Source: Firmicutes bacterium CAG:475 (lineage in GTDB: Bacteria; Bacillota; Clostridia; Christensenellales; CAG-917). From it: DNA of 20,411 nucleotides. Position 1 is the stretch's first letter; every line of letters starts with the position of its first letter. The notes beneath the pieces were generated by a model. The model searched no databases. It saw nothing but the letters and a program-made list of their open reading frames with translations, and was not told the DNA's origin. A program made the position numbers and the translations under genes. Below are positions 1 to 6,285 of the stretch, piece by piece. The DNA is taken from the NCBI GenBank assembly GCA_000434435.1, contig FR895608.1:6416-26826 (forward strand), written 5' to 3'.

Positions 1-761
1 CCCCAATCCTCTCCGACGCTCTTTGACAATCTGTTTACGTCCGCAACCAGTCCTCCGGCTTTTCCTCTCTCACCTTTGACGACACCGCTTACGGACGCAT
101 TGAAAATATTTCCTTCTTTCAAATCGTCAACTTTGACGATTCCGTCGCTTATTTGATGTCCGAGTGCGGCAAAATTGCCATCTTTTGTAACGAAAGTCAA
201 CGTCCCGACGCCTCCAACGTCTTCTTTGAGCGCAAGACCGAGCTTATACTGTCCGTCGATTTTATCCTTTGCGCACGAAACGTTTTCGAAAACGCGCCGA
301 TTATTGTGTAAAAACTCAATTTTGACGTTTGACGATTTCAATTCCGAAAGCAAGGTTTTGAGCATATATATTGATTTGACGTTTTTACCGTCTACACTCA
401 AAAGCACGTCGCCGTTTGAAATGATTGATTTTTTAAAAGGCGAAACTTCGCCGTTTTGCGTTTGCACACTCCCTTTGTCAACCACGATTAAACCTTCGCT
501 TTTTATGCTTATGCCGATAGGATTGCCGCCTATCCGCACGTAATCGTTCTCTTGATGTGTGCATAAATTAAATTTGTCAAACGGTGAATTTTCAAGAATT
601 TCAACGCTGTTTTTATCAAAAGTATTTTTAATTTCGATGTTTTTTAGAACACTTATATTGCTTATAAGCGCAAAAACACCGCAAAAGAGTATTGTTGCCA
701 CAATAACGGCAAGCACCCTTCTTTGCGTTTTCGAATAGTTTTCCTTATCATTTGTCTGCAT
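1..761 (-). CDS. spoIVB: SpoIVB-like S55 serine peptidase (3' end cut by window edge)
   Basis: The minus strand reads open from an ATG at 761 to the window edge, giving 253 codons. Residues 15-36 form one membrane segment. Residues about 75-165 resemble a PDZ domain (IGISIKSEGLIVVD, then SNGDVLLSVDGKNV). From about 172 the S55 peptidase domain starts (KLGLALKEDVGGVGTLTF), followed by AALGHQISD, whose His202 matches the family's catalytic His. The catalytic Ser would lie outside the window. In Bacillus, SpoIVB is made in the forespore under sigma-G, crosses into the intermembrane space and cleaves SpoIVFA, which releases SpoIVFB to process pro-sigma-K. Finding it 1.8 kb from sigK fits that role. 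No good Shine-Dalgarno sequence precedes the ATG. A terminator at 811-841 separates it from the upstream FAD gene, so it should have its own promoter, but I could not identify a clear sigma-G site. The family call is firm; the exact start is less so. Confidence 0.88.
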   Translation of the reverse strand, partial: MQTNDKENYSKTQRRVLAVIVATILFCGVFALISNISVLKNIEIKNTFDKNSVEILENSPFDKFNLCTHQENDYVRIGGNPIGISIKSEGLIVVDKGSVQTQNGEVSPFKKSIISNGDVLLSVDGKNVKSIYMLKTLLSELKSSNVKIEFLHNNRRVFENVSCAKDKIDGQYKLGLALKEDVGGVGTLTFVTKDGNFAALGHQISDGIVKVDDLKEGNIFNASVSGVVKGERGKAGGLVADVNRLSKSVGEDW

Positions 762-810
762 ACGCTTATCTTGCGCAAACGGTAAATTTTATCCCTTGTA
801 AATTTATGTA

Positions 811-841
811 AAAGAAAAAGCGAACGCAAATGCGCTCGCAC
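811..841 (-). terminator. Rho-independent terminator of the FAD dehydrogenase gene
   Basis: On the minus strand, arms 832-839 and 820-827 form an 8-bp stem (one G-U pair) with a 4-base loop. They are followed by a run of T residues (TTTTTCTTT, complement of 811-819). It lies about 48 bases past the stop codon of the FAD gene and ahead of spoIVB. Confidence 0.8.
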
Positions 842-886
842 TTTTCAAAAATCGTATCGCTTGCAACTTGACGCAAGCCTAATAAA

Positions 887-2302
887 TCAGTTGTTCTTCT
901 CTGCTTCCAATATATTGCGCGCCATATATACGCCCATAACCGAAGCCATCATAAGACCTCTCGTCCAGCCGCTGCTGTCGCCAAGGCAATGCAAACCGTG
1001 TATGGACGTGTTGAGGTGATCGTCCATCTTGATTTTGTTGCTGTAAAATTTGAGTTCGGGGCTGTAAAGCAAAGTTTCGTATCCTGCAAAGCCCGGCACA
1101 ACCTTGTCAACCGCTTGAATGAAGTTGATGATGTTGAGCATTGCTCTGTACGGCATACCTGCGGTGATGTCGCCCGCAACCGCGTCTTTAAGCGTGGGAC
1201 GGACGTTCGAGAAGCCGAGTTCTCTTTGCCAAGTACGCTTTCCGCTCAAAATATCGCCGTAGCGTTGCACCATGATTTTGCCTGCGCCGAGCATGTTGGT
1301 AAGCTCGCCCACGCGTTGAGCGTATGCAATAGGCTCTTTAAACGGCTCCGTGAAGGAATGTGAGCAAAGGATTGCAAGGTTTGTGTTGTCGCTCTTCTTT
1401 TCTTTGTAGCTGTGTCCGTTGACGACTGCAAGATCGTTGTCGTAGTTCTCTTGCGACACGAATCCGCCGGGGTTTTGGCAGAAAATACGCACTTTGTTCT
1501 TGAAAGGTTCGGGATATCCGATGAGTTTGGACTCGTAAAGCACGTCGTTGACTTCTTCCATAATCTCGTTGCGAACCTCCACTCTCACGCCGATGTCGAC
1601 AACGCCGGGTGCGTGCGCGATATTGTGTTCCGCACACATCTTTTCAAGCCAATCCGCACCGCGTCTGCCCGTTGCGATGATGGTTTTGTCGGCATAAATT
1701 TCTTCTTTGTTGCCGCCCTTGCTGTCTTCGATATAAACACCCTTGCAAACGTCGCCGTCAAGAATGATGTTGTCGCATTGTCTGCCGAATATAAGGTCGA
1801 CGCCGTTGTCGCGCAAATAATTTTCGATTGCTAAATACAAGTCGTGCGCTTTTTCGGTGCCGAGATGGCGTATGGGGCAATCAACGAGCTTCAAGCCTGC
1901 CTGAATTGCTTTTTTGCGGATTTCTTTGACTTTTTGTTCGTTTCCGAGCCCTTCGATATGCTCGTCCGCACCGAATTCGAGATAAATTTTGTCGGTGTAA
2001 TCGATAAGTTCCTGCGCCTTATCCGCTCCGATGAGTTGCGGAAGCTCGCCGCCTACCTCGTATGAAAGAGAAAGTTTGCCGTCCGAAAACGCGCCTGCGC
2101 CCGAAAAACCGGTCGTAATATGGCAATAAGGTTTGCAGTTGCGGCACTCACCGCCGAAAGTTTTAGGGCATACGCGCTTTTCAACGGGTTGTCCCTTCTC
2201 GATGATGCACATTTTTTTGTTGCTGCCGTTGCGCAAAAGTTCGATTGCCGTAAATATACCCGCAGGACCTGCGCCGACGATGCAAATGTCGTATTTTCTC
2301 AT
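887..2302 (-). CDS. FAD-dependent dehydrogenase, COG2509-type
   Basis: This 471-residue protein begins with a Rossmann FAD-binding motif (VGAGPAG at 10-16) and ends with the flavoprotein motif GDSSGWTRGLMMASVMGVYMA, where the FAD ribityl chain usually binds. Between them is a Cys cluster, C45, C53, C56 and C60, followed by FSGAGAFSDGKL. This pattern is typical of the COG2509 family of uncharacterised 'NAD(FAD)-utilising dehydrogenases'. The substrate is unknown. The Cys cluster could bind metal or an iron-sulfur centre, but that is inference. The ATG is supported by GAGGT five bases upstream. A consensus sigma-A promoter lies at 2410-2438 and a terminator at 811-841, so the gene is probably monocistronic. 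It is divergent from sigK and upstream of spoIVB, but nothing in the sequence ties it to sporulation. Confidence 0.88.
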   Translation of the reverse strand: MRKYDICIVGAGPAGIFTAIELLRNGSNKKMCIIEKGQPVEKRVCPKTFGGECRNCKPYCHITTGFSGAGAFSDGKLSLSYEVGGELPQLIGADKAQELIDYTDKIYLEFGADEHIEGLGNEQKVKEIRKKAIQAGLKLVDCPIRHLGTEKAHDLYLAIENYLRDNGVDLIFGRQCDNIILDGDVCKGVYIEDSKGGNKEEIYADKTIIATGRRGADWLEKMCAEHNIAHAPGVVDIGVRVEVRNEIMEEVNDVLYESKLIGYPEPFKNKVRIFCQNPGGFVSQENYDNDLAVVNGHSYKEKKSDNTNLAILCSHSFTEPFKEPIAYAQRVGELTNMLGAGKIMVQRYGDILSGKRTWQRELGFSNVRPTLKDAVAGDITAGMPYRAMLNIINFIQAVDKVVPGFAGYETLLYSPELKFYSNKIKMDDHLNTSIHGLHCLGDSSGWTRGLMMASVMGVYMARNILEAEKNN

Positions 2303-2374
2303 TTCTACCTCGAAATATGTGATAATTTTGACGAGTGTATAAAATAATTTATTATTTTACGCATCGATATTTCC

Positions 2375-2402
2375 GTCGCGAGAAGTTTTGTACCCCCGCG
2401 AC
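2375..2402 (-). other. Inverted repeat at the 5' end of the FAD-gene leader
   Basis: Six-base arms GTCGCG and CGCGAC enclose 16 bases. The outer arm begins about where transcription from the promoter at 2410-2438 should start, so the mRNA would open with a GC-rich stem-loop. A second, AT-rich inverted repeat (8-base arms, 2341-2358) lies further down the roughly 100-base leader. The function is unknown. Confidence 0.45.
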
Positions 2403-2409
2403 CTGTTGG

Positions 2410-2438
2410 ATTATAAAACCAAATACGCAATCTGTCAA
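2410..2438 (-). promoter_or_regulatory. Consensus sigma-A promoter for the FAD dehydrogenase gene
   Basis: On the minus strand TTGACA (2433-2438) and TATAAT (2410-2415) are separated by exactly 17 bases, a perfect match to the housekeeping promoter. Predicted transcription starts near 2403, leaving a leader of about 100 bases before the ATG at 2302. Confidence 0.8.
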
Positions 2439-2488
2439 CACATTCAAATCGTTTTGCAAAAATGTTTTTTGCGCTTTGTCGATTATTG

Positions 2489-2517
2489 TCAATTTTTGCA
2501 AGCCTACTCCATAAAAT
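2489..2517 (+). promoter_or_regulatory. Possible sigma-E-type promoter for sigK
   Basis: CATAAAAT at 2510-2517 matches the sigma-E -10 consensus CATACAAT at seven of eight positions. An AT-rich TCAATTTT lies about 14 bases upstream in the -35 position. sigK is known to be sigma-E dependent in Bacillus. The match is short and the leader would be only about 14 bases, so this is tentative. Confidence 0.3.
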
Positions 2518-2537
2518 ATACAGCTCGGAGGACTTAA

Positions 2538-3233
2538 ATGGCTTTGGAAAACTTGCTGACTCTTTTGAAAAATCTCATCATATTTTCTTCCTATATGACG
2601 GAAAAGAGTTCTTTTCCGAAGCCGTTGTCCAAAGAAAAGGAGCAAGAATACCTCGTTTTGAGCGCAAAAGGCGACAAGGATGCAAAAGAAATCCTTGTCA
2701 AGCACAATCTTCGTCTTGTTGCGCACATCGCAAAAAAATACGCCAACTACGGTGACAACGACGAACTTATATCAATCGGTTCTATCGGGCTTATAAAAGC
2801 CGTTGAGAGCTTCAAAAGCGACAAAGGCACTTCGCTTGCGACCTACGCTTCGCGTTGTATCGAAAATGAAATTCTGATGACGATGCGCACCACAAAAAAG
2901 CACCGCTCCAACGTGTCGCTCAACGAGCCGATAGGCGTTGATAAGGACGGAAACGAACTGGTTATCATGGATATGCTCGAATCCGACCAGAACGTCATCG
3001 AGGACGTTGAAAACTCGATAATGATGGAAAAGCTGACCGCAATCACGAAATCCGTGCTCGACAAACGCGAATACGAAATCATAAAAATGCGATACGGGCT
3101 TGAAAACACCGGCGCGCTGACGCAACGCGAAGTCGCAAAAAAATTTAACATTTCACGCTCCTATGTGTCCAGAATCGAGAAAAAAGCACTCGAAAAAATC
3201 AAAAAGTCGGTAAACAAGGAAGATTTGACCTAA
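2538..3233 (+). CDS. sigK: RNA polymerase sigma factor sigma-K precursor
   Basis: This 231-residue sigma-70 family protein is the late mother-cell sigma factor of sporulation. The hydrophobic N-terminus (residues 1 to about 18, ending SSYMTEKSSFP) resembles the Bacillus pro-sigma-K prosequence, which SpoIVFB removes just before a Tyr. Region 2 follows (HNLRLVAHIAKKY, then LISIGSIGLIKAVESF and LATYASRCIENEILM). Region 4 ends with the helix-turn-helix LTQREVAKKFNISRSYVSRIEKKALEKIK. GGAGG six bases before the ATG supports the start. The gene is whole, with no skin-type insertion, and the prosequence is kept, unlike Clostridioides difficile. It stands alone on the plus strand, with a terminator at 3304-3333. 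SpoIVB encoded nearby would supply its activation signal. Confidence 0.9.
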   Translation: MALENLLTLLKNLIIFSSYMTEKSSFPKPLSKEKEQEYLVLSAKGDKDAKEILVKHNLRLVAHIAKKYANYGDNDELISIGSIGLIKAVESFKSDKGTSLATYASRCIENEILMTMRTTKKHRSNVSLNEPIGVDKDGNELVIMDMLESDQNVIEDVENSIMMEKLTAITKSVLDKREYEIIKMRYGLENTGALTQREVAKKFNISRSYVSRIEKKALEKIKKSVNKEDLT

Positions 3234-3303
3234 ACGAACAATCAAGTTCGATTGAAAAAATCTCCATTTGCAGACAAGCATAAACGTCAATATCCGCAAA
3301 ATT

Positions 3304-3333
3304 AAAACGCCCTGAAAAGAGCGTTTTTCTTTT
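3304..3333. terminator. Terminator between sigK and nrdR
   Basis: AAAACGC at 3304-3310 pairs with GCGTTTT at 3321-3327. On the plus strand T-rich sequence follows (TCTTTT), ending sigK about 70 bases past its stop. On the minus strand TTTTAATTTT follows the same stem, so it could also end nrdR transcripts. Confidence 0.7.
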
Positions 3334-3399
3334 GTGCTTCGAATTTTTGTCTATCGTAAAAATTTATACTCCTACGACAAGCGCGGATGAGCCGAGTGG

Positions 3400-3879
3400 T
3401 CAGTTCTCTTTCTTTGTCATCTCTTCTTTAAGCTTTACAAGGCTTTCGATTTCGTCGAGCAAAGTGTTGATGTCCTTAAATTGACGGTGTACGGAAGCAT
3501 AGCGGACGTATGCGACTTCGTCTATGCCCTTCAATCCTTCCATAACCATATCTCCGAGAGCCGTCGAAGAAATCTCTTGATCGAGCGAATTGAGAACTTT
3601 GCGTTGGATGTCCCCCACGAGTCTGTCTATCGAGGACATTGAAATGGGACGTTTTTCACATGCCTTCATGATTCCGATTTTGATTTTGTTCAAATCAAAC
3701 GCTTGACGAGAACCGTCTTTTTTGATGACCATGACGGGAGTGGACTCAACGGTTTCATAAGTCGTAAAACGCTTTCCGCACACCACACATTCTCTGCGAC
3801 GACGGATGGAAGTGCCGTCCTCGTTTTGGCGTGAATCCACAACCTTGCTGTCCATACTACCGCAATATATACATTTCAT
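3400..3879 (-). CDS. nrdR: NrdR transcriptional repressor of ribonucleotide reductase genes
   Basis: At 159 residues this is the normal size for NrdR. The N-terminal zinc ribbon has Cys3, Cys6, Cys31 and Cys34 (CIYC and CVVC) with the Arg-rich RRRREC segment between them, followed by FTTYE. Residues about 46-136 form the ATP-cone domain that senses ATP/dATP (VIKKDGSRQAFDLNKI, then VAYVRYASVHRQFKD). NrdR represses ribonucleotide reductase operons through paired NrdR boxes; no such box was recognised in this window. A GAGGT lies ten bases upstream of the ATG. A promoter with a perfect -10 sits at 3911-3939. nrdR beside ymxH and sigG is, to my knowledge, a common arrangement in clostridia. Confidence 0.95.
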   Translation of the reverse strand: MKCIYCGSMDSKVVDSRQNEDGTSIRRRRECVVCGKRFTTYETVESTPVMVIKKDGSRQAFDLNKIKIGIMKACEKRPISMSSIDRLVGDIQRKVLNSLDQEISSTALGDMVMEGLKGIDEVAYVRYASVHRQFKDINTLLDEIESLVKLKEEMTKKEN

Positions 3880-3910
3880 CTGTCAATCTACCTCGACTAT
3901 TATTGCGAAT

Positions 3911-3939
3911 ATTATACAACGTATTATGAAAAAAGTAAA
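3911..3939 (-). promoter_or_regulatory. Sigma-A promoter for nrdR
   Basis: On the minus strand TATAAT (3911-3916) lies exactly 17 bases from TTTACT (3934-3939), a four-of-six -35 match. The predicted start is about 25 bases upstream of the nrdR ATG. Confidence 0.55.
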
Positions 3940-4005
3940 CATTAATTTTTCAAAAAATACCATATTTAGTGGCTTTGCGCGCCGTTTGCACACAATTCGC
4001 CGTCA

Positions 4006-4072
4006 AAAATGCGATTTTTATGCAAGATATTGTCGAAATCGTCGCATTTTAAGGAATAAACGTATATGCGAC
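4006..4072 (+). promoter_or_regulatory. Overlapping inverted repeats ahead of ymxH
   Basis: AAAATGCGA (4006-4014) is the exact complement of TCGCATTTT (4042-4050). The latter overlaps GTCGCAT (4041-4047), which is also the exact complement of ATGCGAC (4066-4072). The middle arm can therefore pair with either neighbour but not both. The second pairing places an AAGGAA sequence in its loop. Whether this region is transcribed is not known, as no clear plus-strand promoter was found. Confidence 0.35.
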
Positions 4073-4086
4073 GAATATGATTTAGT

Positions 4087-4398
4087 ATGAACCAACGCCA
4101 GTACTCATTTGCGGAACTAACAAGAAAAAGCGTCATAAACGTCGCAGACGGCAAAGAACTCGGCAAAGCCTGCGATTTGATTTTTTCAAGCTGCGGAAAC
4201 GTGTGCGGAATTGTCGTGCCCGGCAAAAAAAGCATAATTAAAAGTATCACTAGTGCGGATACGATTTATATTCCGTGGAATCGCATTATGAAAATCGGCG
4301 CGGACGCAGTCCTTGTGGAGCTTGTCGGCAATTACGCTTCGACTATGAGCGACGCGGATACGCAAAATCAAGAACAAAATAAGGATATTTCATATTGA
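4087..4398 (+). CDS. ymxH: YlmC/YmxH-family PRC-barrel sporulation-associated protein
   Basis: This 103-residue protein has the YlmC/YmxH layout: a short start (SFAELTRKSVINVADGKELGKACDLIF), a beta-rich core with a loop ending IVVPGKK, and IYIPWNRIMKIGADAVLVEL, a close match to the usual 'IPW..I.KIG.D.ILV' strand pair. A polar tail from about residue 84 is not part of the domain. The family is small and PRC-barrel-like and is common in spore formers next to sigG. Its biochemical role is unknown. The ATG has only a poor ribosome binding site, and overlapping inverted repeats lie just upstream, which may bear on its expression. The gene converges on sigG across a shared terminator. Confidence 0.85.
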   Translation: MNQRQYSFAELTRKSVINVADGKELGKACDLIFSSCGNVCGIVVPGKKSIIKSITSADTIYIPWNRIMKIGADAVLVELVGNYASTMSDADTQNQEQNKDISY

Positions 4399-4431
4399 AA
4401 AAACACGGAATTAACCGTGTTTTTTCAATAT
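4392..4431. terminator. Strong bidirectional terminator between ymxH and sigG
   Basis: A perfect 17-bp stem (arms 4392-4408 and 4415-4431) surrounds a 6-base loop. The GC part of the stem is flanked by six A on one side and six T on the other, so it works in both directions. The ymxH stop codon lies inside the left arm. It would end ymxH from the left, and sigG transcripts 125 bases past their stop. Confidence 0.9.
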
Positions 4432-4556
4432 CGTTTCGCCGTTTTTACATCTGTTTATCCGATATTTTGCCGACTGCTTTTTATGCGCACATTACATTTG
4501 TAAAATTTAAAATTTATTTATATACATATTAGATACAACTCTACTTATGCAATGGC

Positions 4557-5327
4557 TCAATTCATACACGCTCTGATACGTTTTATCACGGACTTTTCAA
4601 GACGCGATACCTGCGCTTGCGATATCCCCACAAGTTTGCTTATCTCGATTTGCGTTTTCCCGTCGAAATAGCGCAGTCGCACGACTTGCATTTCTCTTTC
4701 CGGGACGTCTTTCAAAGCCTCGTACAGCGCAATTTTTTCCGTCCAATTTTCGCTCGTTTCCTTTTTGTCGGCAAGTTGGTCGATAAGCTCCTGCCCTTCC
4801 TCCGAATCGTTGTACACGGGCTCGTAAAAGGATACCGGCTCGCTCACCGCATCCAAAGCGCACGCAACCTCCGATAGCGGAACTCCGATTTCCTCTGCAA
4901 TCTCGACCATAGTCGGATCGTTTGCGTTGAAACGCGATAATTCCTCGCGCGCCTTCAAAGCTTTGTAGGCGGTGTCGCGCATGCTCCGTGACACCTTCAC
5001 CGTCGTTCGATCGCGGATTGCCCTGCGCATCTCGCCGATTATCATAGGCACTGCATAGGTTGAGAAACGCACGTCGAGATTGACGTCAAAGTTTTCAAGG
5101 GACTTCAAAAGCCCCACCATACCGACCTGAAACAAATCGTCCGCACTCTCTGCCGATTTCGAAAACCTGCCGACGCAAGACAGTACGAGTCGCATATTGG
5201 CACGCAAAAACAAGTCGCGCGCATCCTTATCTCCGTTTTTGATTTTGAGCAGCAATTCGTCACATTCTTTTGCGCTTATCTTGGGGAGCGTCGAAGTGTC
5301 GATACCGCAGATTTGAACTTTGCCCAT
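4557..5327 (-). CDS. sigG: RNA polymerase sigma factor sigma-G (forespore)
   Basis: This 256-residue sigma factor matches sigma-G along its whole length. It has the signature start KVQICGIDTSTLP, region 2 (NMRLVLSCVGRFSKSAESADDLFQVGMVGLLKSLENFD, VRFSTYAVPMIIGEMRR), KVSRSMRDTAYKALKARE in region 3, and the region 4 helix-turn-helix GKTQIEISKLVGISQAQVSRLEK. The reading frame is open upstream to 5369, but the ATG at 5327 is chosen because AAGGAGG lies six bases before it and because sigma-G proteins begin here. Sigma-G directs late forespore transcription. It follows sigE by 127 bases, as in Bacillus, and has a candidate sigma-F promoter in that gap. Confidence 0.95.
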   Translation of the reverse strand: MGKVQICGIDTSTLPKISAKECDELLLKIKNGDKDARDLFLRANMRLVLSCVGRFSKSAESADDLFQVGMVGLLKSLENFDVNLDVRFSTYAVPMIIGEMRRAIRDRTTVKVSRSMRDTAYKALKAREELSRFNANDPTMVEIAEEIGVPLSEVACALDAVSEPVSFYEPVYNDSEEGQELIDQLADKKETSENWTEKIALYEALKDVPEREMQVVRLRYFDGKTQIEISKLVGISQAQVSRLEKSVIKRIRACMN

Positions 5328-5396
5328 ACAAGCCTCCTTTGAGAAGTATGTAGCTTGCAAGCAAAGCACAAAAACAATTTTGCAGGTTTAGATATG

Positions 5397-5425
5397 CGAT
5401 TTTGCCACTTTCGAGCGTTATATAC
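5397..5425 (-). promoter_or_regulatory. Candidate sigma-F-type promoter for sigG
   Basis: On the minus strand GTATA (5421-5425) is followed after 14 bases by GGCAAAATCG (5397-5406). This resembles the forespore sigma-F pattern of GYATA at -35 and GGNNANANTR at -10, with one mismatch in the latter. sigG is sigma-F dependent in Bacillus. The -35 lies within the hairpin sequence at 5412-5430. Confidence 0.35.
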
Positions 5426-5430
5426 GCTCG
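5412..5430. repeat. Perfect 7-bp inverted repeat between sigE and sigG
   Basis: CGAGCGT (5412-5418) and ACGCTCG (5424-5430) flank TATAT. There is no T run on either side, so it is not a standard terminator. It overlaps the candidate sigG promoter and lies 25 bases past the sigE stop. Confidence 0.55.
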
Positions 5431-5454
5431 GCGTTCGCATAAAACCGAACATAT

Positions 5455-6168
5455 TTAACCAAGTTTTAGCATATCTTTTTTCAAATTGTCCACAATCTTT
5501 TTTTCAAGTCGCGAGATATAAGATTGCGATATACCCATCATGTCGGCAATTTCTTTTTGCGTCATTTCGTCCTTGCCGTAAAGTCCGAAACGAAGTTCGA
5601 GGATTTGCCTCTCTCTCTGCGGAAGCTTGTCAAACGTGTCTTTTAGTATTTGCTTTTCGTCGCTTGCTTCAACCTTGTTGTACACGGCGTCGGCATCCGT
5701 GCCTATGATGTCGCAAAGAAGAAGCATATTCCCTTCCCAATCCACGTTCAACGGTTCGTCAAGCGACACTTCCGCACGCTGCTTTCCCGTCTTTCGCAAA
5801 TGCATCAGGATTTCGTTTTCTATGCACCTCGACGCAAAAGTGGCAAGTTTTATGTTCTTGTCGGGATTGTAGCTCCCCACCGCTTTGATAAGCCCTATCG
5901 TGCCGATAGACACGAGATCGTCCATATCGACGCCGGTGTTGTCAAATCTCTTTGCGATGTACACCACAAGGCGCAAATTGTGCTCGATAAGAGATAATCT
6001 TGCCTCTTCGTCGCCTGCAAGAAACTTTCTTACCGTTTCCGCTTCTTCGTCGGGCGTGAGCGGCGACGGCAGCGAATTGCCTTGCGATATGTAGTTGACA
6101 AAAGATTTTTCTTTTAGTCCCAGCTTTTCAAGAAGCCTTTGAAACAACGCTTTGATTTTGCCTTTCAT
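5455..6168 (-). CDS. sigE: RNA polymerase sigma factor sigma-E precursor
   Basis: This 237-residue protein is pro-sigma-E, the early mother-cell sigma factor. Residues 1 to about 27 form the basic amphipathic prosequence (LFQRLLEKLGLK) that tethers it to the membrane until SpoIIGA cleaves it. Region 2 follows (HNLRLVVYIAKRFDNTGVDMDDLVSIGTIGLIKAV, LATFASRCIENEILMHLRK), then the sigma-E signature SLDEPLNVDWEGNMLLLCDIIGTD, and region 4 ends with MTQKEIADMMGISQSYISRLEKK. GGAGA five bases before the ATG supports the start. The gene follows spoIIGA, its activator, by 117 bases, a wider gap than is usual for this pair, and a possible extra promoter lies there. Confidence 0.95.
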   Translation of the reverse strand: MKGKIKALFQRLLEKLGLKEKSFVNYISQGNSLPSPLTPDEEAETVRKFLAGDEEARLSLIEHNLRLVVYIAKRFDNTGVDMDDLVSIGTIGLIKAVGSYNPDKNIKLATFASRCIENEILMHLRKTGKQRAEVSLDEPLNVDWEGNMLLLCDIIGTDADAVYNKVEASDEKQILKDTFDKLPQRERQILELRFGLYGKDEMTQKEIADMMGISQSYISRLEKKIVDNLKKDMLKLG

Positions 6169-6194
6169 ATATTTTCTCCGTATTTCTCGTTTTT

Positions 6195-6222
6195 ATTACA
6201 ATCAAATTGCCATATCTGGCAA
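6195..6222 (-). promoter_or_regulatory. Possible promoter between spoIIGA and sigE
   Basis: On the minus strand TTGCCA (6217-6222) and TGTAAT (6195-6200), each five of six to consensus, are 16 bases apart. TTGCCA also forms one arm of a 6-bp inverted repeat with 6207-6212. This is tentative, because spoIIGA and sigE are normally co-transcribed. Confidence 0.3.
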
Positions 6223-6285
6223 AGCGGCGACGATACTTGGACGATTTTTTTTTATCGACAATGACGCAAATGCAAATTCAACTGT

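Noticed and set aside
175..543. Plus-strand open frame at the left edge
   Set aside because: It is the complement of the SpoIVB coding region, whose PDZ and S55 motifs are clear on the minus strand.
2477..2483. TGTCGAT upstream of sigK as a Spo0A box
   Set aside because: It is a one-mismatch 7-mer, expected by chance several times in a window of this size, and sigK is not known as a direct Spo0A target.
3338..3345. TTCGAATT as a tRNA T-loop
   Set aside because: No T-stem or acceptor stem can be formed around it, and it lies on the wrong side of the D-arm-like sequence.
4432..4556. AT-rich stretch between the terminator and the sigG stop
   Set aside because: No open frame, promoter match or stable hairpin was found; nothing can be supported there.
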